Shown here in pieces: positions 44,601 to 54,335 of a stretch of DNA of 64,000 nucleotides (positions within the stretch are counted from its first letter, which is position 1; the number at the start of each line of letters is the position of its first letter). Location of the stretch: contig NZ_AP024237.1 in NCBI RefSeq assembly GCF_016592155.1, positions 4,712,001-4,776,000 of the forward strand, given 5' to 3'. The notes under the pieces were generated by a model. The model made no database searches, had not been told where the DNA came from, and saw nothing but the letters and a program-made list of their open reading frames with translations. Source of the stretch: Mycobacterium heckeshornense (GTDB lineage: Bacteria; Actinomycetota; Actinomycetes; Mycobacteriales; Mycobacteriaceae). Position numbers and translations under genes: made by a program.

Positions 44601-47531
44601 ATGATGCGTCTGAGCAGCAACCTGCGCAGATACCGCTGGCTGGTGTTCGCAGGTTGGTTGCTCGCACTGGTGCCCGCGATCTATTTGACGACGACCCAGT
44701 CAGGTCACCTCACCGGTGGCGGCTTTGAGGTAGCCGGGTCCCAGTCGCTGTTTGTTCACGACCAACTCGAGGACCACTACCCGGACCAGGGTGCGTCCCC
44801 GCTCGCCCTGGTGGCCGCGCCGCGCGCCGACGCCACTTACGCCGACATGAACGACGCCGTCGCCCTGCTCAAGCGGGTCGCCGGCGAGGTGCCCAGCGTG
44901 TCGGTGGTTGCCGACTCGCGCCAGCCGGCCCCGCAGCCCGACCGGCCGTACGTGGTGTCGCTGCGGCTGGACTTCAACAACACCGGCGCCAGCGACGTCG
45001 CCAGAAAACTGCGGGACAAAGTGGGCGTCAACGGTGACCAACCAGGCAAGATCGACAATGGCCGGGTCCGGTTGTATGTCATCGGGCAGGGCGCGCTGAG
45101 CACCGCCGCGGCGGGAAACACCAAACACGACATCGCCGCGGCAGAGCGGTGGAACCTTCCGATCATTTTGATTGTCTTGCTCGCGGTGTTCGGTTCGTTG
45201 GCCGCGGCCGCCATCCCGCTGGCGCTGGGCATCTGCACCGTCGCGATCACCATGGGCTTGGTCTATCTGTTGTCGACCTACACCACGATGTCGGTGTTCG
45301 TCACCTCGACGGTGTCGATGTTCGGTATCGCGCTGGCCGTCGACTACTCCCTGTTCATCCTGATGCGCTTCCGCGAGGAGCTGCGCGCCGGCCGCCAGCC
45401 GCAGGAGGCGATTGACGCGGCGATGGGCACTTCGGGGCTGGCGGTGGTGCTGTCCGGCATGACCGTCGTCGCCTCGCTGACCGGGATCTACCTGATCGAT
45501 ACCCCGGCGCTGGCATCGATGGCCACCGGCGCGATTCTCGCGGTCGCGGTCGCGATGCTGACGTCGGCCACCCTGACACCGGCGGTGCTGGCGACGTTTG
45601 GCCGCGCCGTCGCCAAGCGGTCGGCGCTGCTGCACTGGTCGCGCCGGCCCGAGTCCACCCAGTCGCGGTTCTGGGCCCGCTGGATCGGTTGGGTCATGCG
45701 CCGCCCGTGGGCATCGGCCCTCGCCGCCGCGGCGGTGCTTCTCGCGATGGCCGCACCGTCTCTGTCGATGGTGCTGGGCAATAGCCTGTTGCGCCAATTC
45801 GACTCCACCCATGAGATCCGCGCCGGCGTCGCGTCGGCCGCCCAGGCGCTCGGGCCCGGGGCGCTGGGCCCGGTGCAGGTGCTGGTGAGCTTCCCGGACG
45901 GGCACGCGTCGTCGCCCGCACACCAGGAGACACTGGCCGCGATCGGTCGCGAGCTGGCCCACGCTCCCGACATCGTTTCGGTGACACCGCCGGTATTCGC
46001 TGACGACAACAGCAGCGCGCTGCTGAGCGCGGTGCTGTCGGTTGATCCCGAAGACATCAGTGCGCGCCATACCGTCGACTGGATTCGCACTCACCTACCC
46101 GAAGGTGCCGGCGCGCTGCGGGTCGACGTCGGCGGACCCACCGCGCTGATCAAAGACTTCGACGACCGGGTGGCCCAAACCGAGCCGCTGGTACTGGTTT
46201 TCGTCGCGCTGATCGCCTTTGTGATGCTGCTGATCTCGATCCAATCGGTGTTCTTGGCGTTCAAAGGCGTGCTGATGACGGTGCTGTCGGTCGCCGCCGC
46301 CTACGGCAGCCTGGTGATGGTGTTCCAATGGGGCTGGCTGGAAAAGCTCGGTTTCGAGCGGATCAGCTCCATCGACAGCACCGTTCCGCCGCTTGTGCTG
46401 GCAATGACCTTCGGGCTGTCGATGGACTACGAGATCTTCCTGTTGACCCGTATCCGGGAACGCTTCCTGCAGTCCGGACACACCCACGACGCCGTCGCCT
46501 ACGGGGTGAGCACCAGCGCCCGGACCATCACCAGCGCGGCGCTGATCATGATTGCGGTGTTCATCGGCTTCGCGTTCGCCGGCATGCCACTGGTCGCCGA
46601 GATCGGCGTGGCATGCGCGGTCGCGATCGCTGTGGACGCCACCGTCGTGCGGCTGGTGCTGGTGCCGGCGCTGATGGCGATGTTCGACCAGTGGAACTGG
46701 TGGTTGCCCGGCTGGCTGTCACGCATCCTGCCCTCGGTCGACGTCGAAAAGCCGCTGCCCGAGGTCGACCTCGGCGACGTCGTGATGATTCCCGACGACA
46801 TCCCCGCCCCGGCGGTGCCCAGCGCGGACCTGCGAACGGTGATCAAGTCGGCGGCACGGCTCAAGCGGCTGGTTCCCGACGCGATCTCGGTAACCGACCC
46901 GCTGGCCTTCACCGGTTGCGGCTGCGACAACGGCGGCGCCGAGGACACCGCCCTGACCGCTACCAACGTCACGGCCAACACGCCGGCGCTGGCCCGCAAG
47001 TTCGTCGGCGGCTTGCCGTCCCGCAACGGCGTCAGCCGGGGCACGTCGCGCCCGGTACATCCCGTCACCGTCTGGCGCGGCCGACTTTCGGTGGCCCTCG
47101 ATGCGCTGGAGACCCAGGCCGACGCGGTCGAGCCGGCCGTCGAGCGGCGCAGCCCGGTGGAGACCACCAACGTCCAATTGCCCACCGGCGACCGGCTGCA
47201 GATCCCGACCGGCGCGGAAACGCTGCGGCTGAAGGGCTACCTGATCATGTGCCGCAACAGCAGCCGCGACTACGCCGAGTTTGCTGAGCTCGTCGCCACG
47301 ATGGAACCGGAAACCGCTGCGATGATCCTGGCTGGGATGGACAGGTACTACTGTTGTCGACAACCTAGGCGAGAATGGGTCGCCAGCCAGTTGGTCCGTC
47401 GGCTCGCGGACCCACATCCGTCTGACCTTGACGACGACCATTGGTCCGACCCGGATGCGCGGGCCGAGTGGGAAGACGTCAGGCAACGCTGCCTGTCGGT
47501 AGCTGTGGCAATGCTGGAGGAGGCGAGGTGA
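44601..47531 (+). CDS. mmpL11: MmpL11 lipid/haem transporter
   Basis: This 976-residue RND-type transporter exports mycolate wax ester and long-chain triacylglycerol and is linked to haem uptake. Twelve transmembrane helices and two porter domains are visible. The proton-relay motifs are ALAVDYSLFILM and GLSMDYEIFLLTR, and a cysteine pair lies in FTGCGCDNGG in the cytoplasmic tail. The start ATG 44601 (MMRLSSNLRRYRW) matches M. tuberculosis MmpL11. The reading frame extends upstream over the Rv0203 start, but that stretch is not coding. The Rv0201c-like gene overlaps its stop, so they are translationally coupled. Confidence 0.96.
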   Translation: MMRLSSNLRRYRWLVFAGWLLALVPAIYLTTTQSGHLTGGGFEVAGSQSLFVHDQLEDHYPDQGASPLALVAAPRADATYADMNDAVALLKRVAGEVPSVSVVADSRQPAPQPDRPYVVSLRLDFNNTGASDVARKLRDKVGVNGDQPGKIDNGRVRLYVIGQGALSTAAAGNTKHDIAAAERWNLPIILIVLLAVFGSLAAAAIPLALGICTVAITMGLVYLLSTYTTMSVFVTSTVSMFGIALAVDYSLFILMRFREELRAGRQPQEAIDAAMGTSGLAVVLSGMTVVASLTGIYLIDTPALASMATGAILAVAVAMLTSATLTPAVLATFGRAVAKRSALLHWSRRPESTQSRFWARWIGWVMRRPWASALAAAAVLLAMAAPSLSMVLGNSLLRQFDSTHEIRAGVASAAQALGPGALGPVQVLVSFPDGHASSPAHQETLAAIGRELAHAPDIVSVTPPVFADDNSSALLSAVLSVDPEDISARHTVDWIRTHLPEGAGALRVDVGGPTALIKDFDDRVAQTEPLVLVFVALIAFVMLLISIQSVFLAFKGVLMTVLSVAAAYGSLVMVFQWGWLEKLGFERISSIDSTVPPLVLAMTFGLSMDYEIFLLTRIRERFLQSGHTHDAVAYGVSTSARTITSAALIMIAVFIGFAFAGMPLVAEIGVACAVAIAVDATVVRLVLVPALMAMFDQWNWWLPGWLSRILPSVDVEKPLPEVDLGDVVMIPDDIPAPAVPSADLRTVIKSAARLKRLVPDAISVTDPLAFTGCGCDNGGAEDTALTATNVTANTPALARKFVGGLPSRNGVSRGTSRPVHPVTVWRGRLSVALDALETQADAVEPAVERRSPVETTNVQLPTGDRLQIPTGAETLRLKGYLIMCRNSSRDYAEFAELVATMEPETAAMILAGMDRYYCCRQPRREWVASQLVRRLADPHPSDLDDDHWSDPDARAEWEDVRQRCLSVAVAMLEEAR

Positions 47532-48016
47532 CGTTGACCGCGGACCGACGCCCTGGACCGGTGCCGCATCGGCCCGCTCCCCGGCCGCGGTACGCCGACC
47601 AGCCCGTCGAATTCTGGCCCACCGCCGCGATCCGCTCCGCGCTGGAGGGCGGGGACATCGGCACCTGGAAGCAAATCGCCGTTGCGCTCAAGCGTGACCC
47701 GTACGGACGCACCGCACGCCAGGTCGAAGAGGTGCTCGCGGGTTCGCGGCCCTACGGCATCTCCAAGGCGATGGCCGAGGTGCTCGAGCGCGCCCGGGCA
47801 CACCTGGAAGCAGACGAACGCGCCGAGGTTGCCCGCCACGTGCGGTTGCTGATCGACCGGTCGGGGTTGCGCGAGCAGGAATTCGCCTCGCGCATCGGGG
47901 TCACCGCCGAGCAGCTCGCCACCTACCTCGACGCGAAGGTGAGCCCTTCGGCGTCGCTGATGATCCGCATGCGCCGACTATCCGACCGGTTCGCCAAAGC
48001 CAGGCCGGACAGCTGA
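47528..48016 (+). CDS. Helix-turn-helix protein of the Rv0201c family
   Basis: This 162-residue protein starts at GTG 47528, overlapping the mmpL11 stop (GTGA). Its C-terminal third has the XRE-like pattern LLIDRSGLREQEFASRIGVTAEQLATYLDAKV. Its N-terminal part (IRSALEGGDIGTWKQIAVALKRDPYGRTARQVEEVL) also looks helical and DNA-binding. Rv0201c has no established function. Coupling to mmpL11 suggests it regulates or serves that transporter, although a MmpL11 operon repressor is just one possibility. Confidence 0.82.
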   Translation: MTLTADRRPGPVPHRPAPRPRYADQPVEFWPTAAIRSALEGGDIGTWKQIAVALKRDPYGRTARQVEEVLAGSRPYGISKAMAEVLERARAHLEADERAEVARHVRLLIDRSGLREQEFASRIGVTAEQLATYLDAKVSPSASLMIRMRRLSDRFAKARPDS

Positions 48017-48035
48017 CGCGAGCGGTTGGCGCGGG

Positions 48036-48725
48036 TCATCGCGAGTGGATCGGCAACACGTCGAACACCAGCCAGTGACCGCTGTTCTTGGTCAGCGTCA
48101 CCCGCAGCGCCAGCACGGTACGGCTCGGCTGCTGACCCGGGGTGTTCTGGGTCGCACGCACGACCACCGCCACACTGGCCGCCGACGGCCCCAACGCCTC
48201 CACTCCGGCGGACAACGTCGAAGCCTGCGCGGTGACCTGGCGCTGCGCCAAATCGGCGGTGGACTTGGCGAATTGGTCCTTGAACGCCGTCGCCCGCTCC
48301 GGCACCATCATCGCCGCGGCCCGGTCGACCGATCCCGTCGGATCCTGCGGGGAGTACGTCGCCGTCGCCTCCGCCATGCTTGAGGCGATCCGAACCACGT
48401 CTCGAGCGTCGCGGTTGAAGTCGCGATCGGGCATCGTCCAGCGAGCGAAGCCGGTCAGCACGGCCGCCACCAGGGCCGCCGCGCAGACCGCGACTAAAGC
48501 CAGTCGCAGCGCGGGCGCGTCGTCATCGGTTCCGACTGTTACCGAATCACGGTGCGCCAGAACGAAATTGATCACCACCCCTTCGACGATGAGCAGCATC
48601 AGCACCGAGCACAGCGCCACCCACCACAGCGGCCACGCCAGGATGATCCCGATCATCGCCAGCGCGCCGATCGTGCCGAGCGGCGCTGCGACGTCGAACA
48701 CCAGCACCCGCCAGAGGTTTCTCAT
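48036..48725 (-). CDS. omamB: Orphan Mce-associated membrane protein OmamB
   Basis: This 229-residue protein has three N-terminal hydrophobic segments (near residues 10-45 and 75-95) and an extracytoplasmic Mce-associated domain ending in NSGHWLVFDVLPI, the pattern of VirB8/NTF2-like Mam proteins. Its position as Rv0200, next to omamA with a 4-base ATGA overlap, supports the name. Such proteins are thought to stabilise Mce lipid importers. No mce gene is in the window, so it acts in trans. Confidence 0.85.
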   Translation of the reverse strand: MRNLWRVLVFDVAAPLGTIGALAMIGIILAWPLWWVALCSVLMLLIVEGVVINFVLAHRDSVTVGTDDDAPALRLALVAVCAAALVAAVLTGFARWTMPDRDFNRDARDVVRIASSMAEATATYSPQDPTGSVDRAAAMMVPERATAFKDQFAKSTADLAQRQVTAQASTLSAGVEALGPSAASVAVVVRATQNTPGQQPSRTVLALRVTLTKNSGHWLVFDVLPIHSR

Positions 48726-49309
48726 CGGATCGATCCCAACTGCGAGATCAGCAGCTTGCCGTCCACATCCGAGACATCCAGGCGCAGATTCCAATGCACC
48801 GTCTGCGGTTTGCCGCCGACGTTCTCCGCGACCGACGTCGCGACCACCATGACGGTGTCGGTGCGCCGGGCCACCGGCGGCAGCTCCGAAGCGGACGGCC
48901 GAGCACGTGGCTGGGCGTCGGGATCGTGATGCACCGACTCGATCGCGACCGCCTCGATCCGACCGGTGCTGCGAGACTTCAGCCGCTGCACCACTTCGCG
49001 ATACGGGCGCACAGCGGCGTCGAAGTCCGCGTTGAGCTCACCGACCGTCCCGTCATGCAGCCGCTGCAAGCTGGCGTCGACGTTGTCGCTGGTCATGTTG
49101 ATCAGCACACCGGTCCAGTCGGCCGCGGTTTGCAGGACTCTGCTCTGGTAGGAGCGTTCTGCAACCTCGTCGCGGTGCGCCGACCAGATCGCGGCACCCA
49201 ACGCGACGGCCGCGATGCACAGCGCCCCCAGCGCGGCCGACGCGACACCGTAGGCCGAGAAGATGCGCCCGTCGGCGGGTGGCGCGGTTGCTTCGCCGTC
49301 GTCAGGCAT
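48722..49309 (-). CDS. omamA: Orphan Mce-associated membrane protein OmamA
   Basis: This 195-residue protein corresponds to Rv0199. It has a single transmembrane segment (residues 22-44, ASAALGALCIAAVALGAAIW) and an extracytoplasmic domain with the Mam pattern YQSRVLQTAADWTGVLINMTSDNV to VHWNLRLDVSDVDGKLLISQLGSI. In M. tuberculosis OmamA is needed for stable Mce1 and Mce4 function and thus fatty-acid and cholesterol uptake. ATG 49309 is the first Met of the homologous region. Upstream in-frame sequence lies antisense to zmp1. Confidence 0.88.
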   Translation of the reverse strand: MPDDGEATAPPADGRIFSAYGVASAALGALCIAAVALGAAIWSAHRDEVAERSYQSRVLQTAADWTGVLINMTSDNVDASLQRLHDGTVGELNADFDAAVRPYREVVQRLKSRSTGRIEAVAIESVHHDPDAQPRARPSASELPPVARRTDTVMVVATSVAENVGGKPQTVHWNLRLDVSDVDGKLLISQLGSIR

Positions 49310-49348
49310 GGCCGAGAGGCTACCCGGCGGGGATGGAAGGATGGCGGG

Positions 49349-51334
49349 GTGACGGTAGAAGCGCTGCGCTCGGGCCTGGACCTGAGCTTTCTCGACACCG
49401 GTATCCGACCCCAAGACGACTTGTTCGGCCACGTCAACGGTCGCTGGCTGGCCGAGTATCAGATGCCGCCCGACCGCGCAAGCGACGGGGCATTCCGGCA
49501 GCTGTTCGACCGCGCCGAGGCCCAGGTGCGTGACCTGATCACCGACGCGGCGCACACCGCAGCCGATCCGGGCACCGACGAACAACGCATCGGCGACCTT
49601 TACGCCAGCTTCCTCGACGAGGACACCGTCGAACAGCGCGGAGTGCAACCACTGCTGGAGGAACTGGCGGCAATCGACGAGGCCGCCGATCCCGACGCAT
49701 TGGCGGGAACGCTCGGCGCCCTGCAACGCACCGGGGTGGGCGGCGGCGTCGGGGCGTACGTGGACACCGACGCCAAAAACTCGGACCGCTACCTGATGCA
49801 TGTGACGCAATCGGGTATCGGGTTGCCCGACGAGTCCTACTACCGCGACGAGCGGCACGCCGAGATTCTGGCCGCCTACCCCGGGCACATCGCCCGGATG
49901 TTTGCGCTGGTGTACGGCGGTGAGGCCAGCGACCATGCCCGAACCGCGGACCGCATTGTGGCACTGGAGACCAAGCTGGCCGCGGCGCACTGGGACGTGG
50001 TCAAACGCCGCGATGCCGAGCTCACCTACAACCTGCGCACCTTCACCGAGGTGCAAGCCGAGGCAGCCGCGTTCAACTGGACCCGTTGGATCAGCATGCT
50101 AGGCAGCACACCGGAGGCGGTGGCGGAACTCGTTGTGCGCCAACCAGATTACCTGACCGCGTTCGCACGGCTGTGGGCCAGCGAGGATCTGGACGACTGG
50201 AAGCACTGGGCGCGCTGGCGGGTGATCCACTCGCGGGCGGGGATGCTCACCGATGCGCTGGTGCGCGAAGACTTCGCCTTCTACGGGCGCATATTGACCG
50301 GCGCCGAGCGGATCCGGGACCGCTGGAAGCGCGGCGTTGCCCTGGTGCAAACCCTGATGGGCGACGCCGTTGGGAAGCTTTACGTGCAGCGGCATTTCCC
50401 GCCGCAGGCGAAGGCGCGCATCGACGCCCTGGTGGACAACCTGCGCGAAGCGTATCGGATCAGCATCGAGGGCCTGGACTGGATGACCCCGCAGACCCGC
50501 GAGCGCGCGCTGGCCAAGCTGGACAAGTTCACGGCCAAAGTCGGCTACCCGAACAAGTGGCGCGACTACTCCGGACTGGTGATCGACCGCGCCGACCTGT
50601 ACGGCAACTACCGGCGCGGCTGCGCAGTCAACTACGAGCGCGAATTGGCCAAGCTCGGTGGACCGGTCGACCGCGACGAGTGGTTTATGACGCCGCAAAC
50701 GGTCAACGCCTACTACAACCCGGGGATGAACGAAATCGTCTTCCCGGCAGCGATTCTGCAACCCCCGTTTTTCGACGCCGACGCCGACGACGCCGCCAAC
50801 TACGGTGGCATCGGGGCGGTGATCGGACACGAGATCGGGCACGGATTCGACGACCAGGGCGCCAAATACGACGGTGACGGCAATCTGGTCGACTGGTGGA
50901 CCGACGAGGACCGCAACGAGTTCGCCGCCCGCACCAGGGCGTTGATCGAACAATACGGCGACTACACGCCAAGAGCGCTCGGCGACGGTCACCGGGTCAA
51001 CGGAGCGTTGACCGTCGGCGAGAACATCGGCGATTTGGGCGGGCTGTCGATCGCGCTGCTGGCCTATCAGCTGTCGCTGAACGGCCGGCAGCCTCCTGTC
51101 ATCGACGGTCTCACCGGCGTGCAGCGGGTGTTCTTCGGGTGGGCGCAGGTATGGCGGGCCAAGTCGCGCGACGCCGAGGCGATCCGGCGGCTGGCGATCG
51201 ACCCGCATTCACCGCCAGAGTTTCGGTGCAACGGCGTGATTCGCAACATCGACGCCTTCTACGACGCGTTCGGTGTGACCGAATCCGACGCCCTCTACCT
51301 GAAGCCCCAGCAGCGGGTGCGCATCTGGAATTGA
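49349..51334 (+). CDS. zmp1: Zinc metalloprotease Zmp1 (M13, neprilysin family)
   Basis: This 661-residue M13 endopeptidase has the zinc-binding helix HEIGH (His494, Glu495, His498) and the third ligand Glu in GENIGDLGGL. The substrate-binding NAYYNPGMNEIVFPAAIL is the family hallmark of the strand before it. In M. tuberculosis Zmp1 helps block phagosome maturation and the inflammasome. The start is GTG 49349, matching the 663-residue Rv0198c. No signal peptide is seen, as in the known orthologue. It ends at the hairpin at 51338 against the transpeptidase. Confidence 0.95.
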   Translation: MTVEALRSGLDLSFLDTGIRPQDDLFGHVNGRWLAEYQMPPDRASDGAFRQLFDRAEAQVRDLITDAAHTAADPGTDEQRIGDLYASFLDEDTVEQRGVQPLLEELAAIDEAADPDALAGTLGALQRTGVGGGVGAYVDTDAKNSDRYLMHVTQSGIGLPDESYYRDERHAEILAAYPGHIARMFALVYGGEASDHARTADRIVALETKLAAAHWDVVKRRDAELTYNLRTFTEVQAEAAAFNWTRWISMLGSTPEAVAELVVRQPDYLTAFARLWASEDLDDWKHWARWRVIHSRAGMLTDALVREDFAFYGRILTGAERIRDRWKRGVALVQTLMGDAVGKLYVQRHFPPQAKARIDALVDNLREAYRISIEGLDWMTPQTRERALAKLDKFTAKVGYPNKWRDYSGLVIDRADLYGNYRRGCAVNYERELAKLGGPVDRDEWFMTPQTVNAYYNPGMNEIVFPAAILQPPFFDADADDAANYGGIGAVIGHEIGHGFDDQGAKYDGDGNLVDWWTDEDRNEFAARTRALIEQYGDYTPRALGDGHRVNGALTVGENIGDLGGLSIALLAYQLSLNGRQPPVIDGLTGVQRVFFGWAQVWRAKSRDAEAIRRLAIDPHSPPEFRCNGVIRNIDAFYDAFGVTESDALYLKPQQRVRIWN

Positions 51335-51337
51335 TGG

Positions 51338-51395
51338 CGAGCAGACGCAGAATCGCACGAAAATTGCGTTGACGCTGCGATTCTGCGTCTGCTCG
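51338..51395. terminator. Bidirectional hairpin between zmp1 and the L,D-transpeptidase
   Basis: A perfect 20-base inverted repeat (51338-51357 with 51376-51395) has an 18-base loop. The arms contain GAGCAGACGCAGAATCGCA and its complement. It begins 4 bases after the zmp1 stop and ends 5 bases before the transpeptidase stop. The stem shares GAGCAGACG with the hairpin at 32043. Confidence 0.85.
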
Positions 51396-51399
51396 GCGG

Positions 51400-52419
51400 T
51401 TAAATCTGCCAGTCGTTGGAGCCGTCGTTTTTGCTGTAGGTTCCCACCGAGTTCTTGACGACGATGGGATCGCCGGCGCCGAAGTTGTCGAAGAACCACC
51501 TGGCATTGGCCGGGCTGATGTTGATGCACCCGTGGCTGACGTCGCGCACACCCTGGTCGGCCACCGACCAGGGCGCGCTGTGCACGAAATCGCCGCTGTT
51601 GTCGAACTGCACGGCGTCCTGAACCGTGACTTTGTAACCGTACGTCGAGTTGACCGGCACCCCGTAGGTCGACGAGTCCATCACCACGGTGGCCTTCTTG
51701 TCGAGCACGTAGTACGTCCCGTTGGGGGTCTGGTGCCCGCCCGCCGACATCCCCATCGACATCGGGATGGTCTTCTCCACCTTCCCGTTGCGGGTGACGG
51801 TCATCATGTGGGTGGCGTCGTCGGCGGTAGCCACCAGCGCGTCACCGGTCTGAAAGCTCGACTTGGTGCCGGCCGCATCGATATTGACGATGGTGTGGGC
51901 CGGCCAGAAGCTCAATGGACGCCACCGCACCTGGGTTGGGCTCATCCAGTAAAACTTGCCGGGCACCGGGGGCTCCGACGAAATGTGGATCGCTTTTTCG
52001 GCCATCGCCTGGTCGGCGATCGGCCGCTGGAAATTGATGACGATCGGCTTGGCCACTCCGACCGTCGCGCCGTTGACCGGATTGAACGATGGCGGCAGGA
52101 ACGGCGGCTCGCCGACAAACGGTGTCGGGTCCTGGCCGGCGACGGGACCGGCCGGTGCGGCAGCGGCCGCGATCGGTGCCGACGGGGGGGCCGCAGGGTC
52201 CGCGGGAGGCGGCGCCGCCACCGGATCGCCCGCGGCGGGCGCTGGCGGCCCGATCGGCGGCGGTGGCGGTGCGTCACCTGGGCCGGGATCGACCACGGTC
52301 GGATCGCCGGGCGGCTGGTCGGGGTCGGCCAGGGCCGGGCCGGGACCCCAGGCCAGCACGGCGGCCAGTCCCGCCGTGCTGAGAACGGCGAGAAGCGTGC
52401 CTCTCGTCGATCGCGACAT
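51400..52419 (-). CDS. L,D-transpeptidase (Rv0192/LdtMt4-like)
   Basis: This 339-residue secreted YkuD enzyme makes or trims 3-3 cross-links in peptidoglycan. A signal peptide ends near residue 28 (ALADPDQP), a Pro/Ala-rich linker of about 80 residues follows, then an Ig-like module and the YkuD domain. The catalytic motif is in [24 protein letters not shown] with Cys298. ATG 52419 (MSRSTRG) is preferred because GGAGGT lies 7-8 bases before it. The adjacent ATG at 52425 is too close to that ribosome-binding site. It is the Rv0192 equivalent. The genes Rv0193c-Rv0197 that separate it from zmp1 in M. tuberculosis are missing. Confidence 0.92.
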   Translation of the reverse strand: MSRSTRGTLLAVLSTAGLAAVLAWGPGPALADPDQPPGDPTVVDPGPGDAPPPPPIGPPAPAAGDPVAAPPPADPAAPPSAPIAAAAAPAGPVAGQDPTPFVGEPPFLPPSFNPVNGATVGVAKPIVINFQRPIADQAMAEKAIHISSEPPVPGKFYWMSPTQVRWRPLSFWPAHTIVNIDAAGTKSSFQTGDALVATADDATHMMTVTRNGKVEKTIPMSMGMSAGGHQTPNGTYYVLDKKATVVMDSSTYGVPVNSTYGYKVTVQDAVQFDNSGDFVHSAPWSVADQGVRDVSHGCINISPANARWFFDNFGAGDPIVVKNSVGTYSKNDGSNDWQI

Positions 52420-52561
52420 ATGCATACCTCCAGTCACAGTCTGTAGCCCAGTGTGGCATAGCACGGCGAGGGGTTTTCGGCTCGGCGAGCGTCGACCGGT
52501 CGCGCAACTGCCACAATTGGCGTCCTGAGCTGCGCTGTTAATCGACGCAACGGCACGGACG

Positions 52562-53794
52562 TTACGGCTGTTCGGCCAGCGCAGGCACCGCGAACAGCTG
52601 CCGGCTGGCCGCCATGCCGCTCAGCGCGGCGCCCATCAGCAGCGCCGAGGCGGCCAGCATCACCGGCACGCTGCGCTCGTAGAGCAGACCGCCGGCCAGT
52701 GACCCGGCGGTGATCCCGATCTGGAAGGCCGCCATGTACAACCCCGACGCGCCGTCGGGATCGTCGGCGCCGGCCCGCATCGCAGCAGCCTGCATCATCG
52801 GCGACACGGCGTTGGCGGCCGCGCCCCACAGCGCGATTGCACCGGTGCCGATCACCGCGGTCACCGCGCTCGGCGAGCCGAATGCCAATGCGGTCAGCAG
52901 GAACAGCGCCGCCCACAGTGCGCCCATGCAGCTGATCACGGCGGCCTTGGGTCGACGGTCCGACGGCCGGGCCACCACCGGCATCGCCACCAGGCCGGCA
53001 ATCCCGTAGGCGGCCAGCAACCAGGCCAGGTTCGGGCCGTGCACGCCAACGACGTCACGGATGATCACCACGATGTACGTGTAGGAGATGTAGTGGCCGG
53101 TGACAGCGACCAGGGTGAGCAGGCTCACCCGCAACAGCCGCCGGTTGCGGTGGTGGCGGGCCCGGGGGCCCACGGTAGCGAGTTGGTCGTCGGTGAGCGC
53201 CAGCGCGGGCAGTACCGCCCAGGCCGCCAGCGTGACGGCGGCCGCGGCGACGGTGATGCACGCGACCGCCAGCCGCCAGCCCCACAGCAAGCTCATCGCC
53301 GCGGTCAGCGGGCTGCCGACTACGACCGCGAGGCTGATGCCGACGTAGACCATCGTCGTGGCGCGTCCGGCATGGCTGGCCGGGACCAACCGCGTCGCGA
53401 TCGGGGCCAGCACCGACAGCATCAGGCCGTGGGTGATCGCGCACAGCACCCGACCGACCGCCAGCATCGAAAAGGTGGGCGCCACCGCCGAGATGGCCTG
53501 TGAGGCGGTCAGACACAGCAAAGTCAGCAGCAGCGTCCGCCGCCGCGGCCAGTGCGCTGTCCAGCGGACCAGCGGAATCGTCGTCACCGCGGCAACCAGC
53601 GCATACCAGGCCAGCAGCGTGCCGACCAGGGGCACGCTGACGTGCAGATCACGCGCGATCGCGGGCAGCGCGCCGACCGGCAGGATCTCGGCGGTGACGT
53701 AAATGAAGGCCGCGGCCGCCAGCACCGTCAATTGCGCCGCGATCCGGGGCGTCCAGGGCCCGGCGCGGGCCGGCGCGTGGTCCGCGCCGCGCAT
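52562..53794 (-). CDS. MFS drug exporter (Rv0191-like)
   Basis: This 410-residue major-facilitator protein has 12 predicted helices and the DHA1 motif A variant in [14 protein letters not shown]. It resembles chloramphenicol and sugar exporters of the CmlR/AraJ type. Rv0191 has been linked to drug efflux in M. tuberculosis. ATG 53794 ([12 protein letters not shown]) is chosen. The longer ORF adds an unlikely basic leader. ricR lies 106 bases upstream on the same strand, so the exporter may be co-transcribed with it. Confidence 0.87.
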   Translation of the reverse strand: MRGADHAPARAGPWTPRIAAQLTVLAAAAFIYVTAEILPVGALPAIARDLHVSVPLVGTLLAWYALVAAVTTIPLVRWTAHWPRRRTLLLTLLCLTASQAISAVAPTFSMLAVGRVLCAITHGLMLSVLAPIATRLVPASHAGRATTMVYVGISLAVVVGSPLTAAMSLLWGWRLAVACITVAAAAVTLAAWAVLPALALTDDQLATVGPRARHHRNRRLLRVSLLTLVAVTGHYISYTYIVVIIRDVVGVHGPNLAWLLAAYGIAGLVAMPVVARPSDRRPKAAVISCMGALWAALFLLTALAFGSPSAVTAVIGTGAIALWGAAANAVSPMMQAAAMRAGADDPDGASGLYMAAFQIGITAGSLAGGLLYERSVPVMLAASALLMGAALSGMAASRQLFAVPALAEQP

Positions 53795-53900
53795 GTGGGT
53801 TGCAGCATCGAGCCGGCGCTGGCGCAATCGCGCTGCTCGCCCGGTATGCGTTGCCCCCACGGCCACTACTCAACCATGGGTTTGCCCCGGGCGTTAACCC

Positions 53901-54191
53901 TCACGAACGAACGAGTCGGGCGATCGCGGCCGACGCTTCCGCGATTTTCGCGTCGGCTTCGTCATCACCGCCGGCGATCGCACGGCTGACGCAATGGCTG
54001 AGGTGTTCGTCAAGAAGGCTCAGCGCCACCGACCGCAGGGCGCTGTTGGCGGCGCTGATCTGGGTGAGGACGTCGATGCAGTACTTGTCCTCTTCGATCA
54101 TCTTCGCGATCCCGCGCACCTGTCCTTCAATGCGGCGCAACCGTTTAGCGTAGTTGTCCTTTTGCGACGAATAGCCGCGGGTCGATGCCAT
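53901..54191 (-). CDS. ricR: Copper-responsive repressor RicR (CsoR family)
   Basis: This 96-residue all-helical CsoR-family repressor has the Cu(I) triad Cys38 (KYCIDVL), His63 and Cys67 (DEHLSHC). Copper binding releases it from DNA. It is Rv0190. Its own operator ATACCC-N5-GGGTAT lies 84 bases upstream, between it and ilvD, which supports autoregulation. A second copy of that operator overlaps the mymT promoter at 58411-58433. Confidence 0.95.
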   Translation of the reverse strand: MASTRGYSSQKDNYAKRLRRIEGQVRGIAKMIEEDKYCIDVLTQISAANSALRSVALSLLDEHLSHCVSRAIAGGDDEADAKIAEASAAIARLVRS

Positions 54192-54274
54192 CTAACCTCC
54201 CAGCATCGTGGTGTGAGCCTGTGGTGTGGTGACGCTGCGCCTGCAAGGAGCTGCCCTACGACCAACCTTACTCG

Positions 54275-54291
54275 ATACCCCAGCGGGGTAT
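54275..54291. promoter_or_regulatory. RicR operator upstream of ricR
   Basis: ATACCCC-AGC-GGGGTAT is a 7-base-arm palindrome lying 84 bases upstream of ricR and 45 bases upstream of ilvD. Its core ATACCC-N5-GGGTAT has the same arms and spacing as the mymT operator, matching the known RicR recognition pattern. Confidence 0.85.
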
Positions 54292-54335
54292 GTGACCCGT
54301 TTGGGGCCCTGAGCCGTCTCCCGCATACTTGGACG

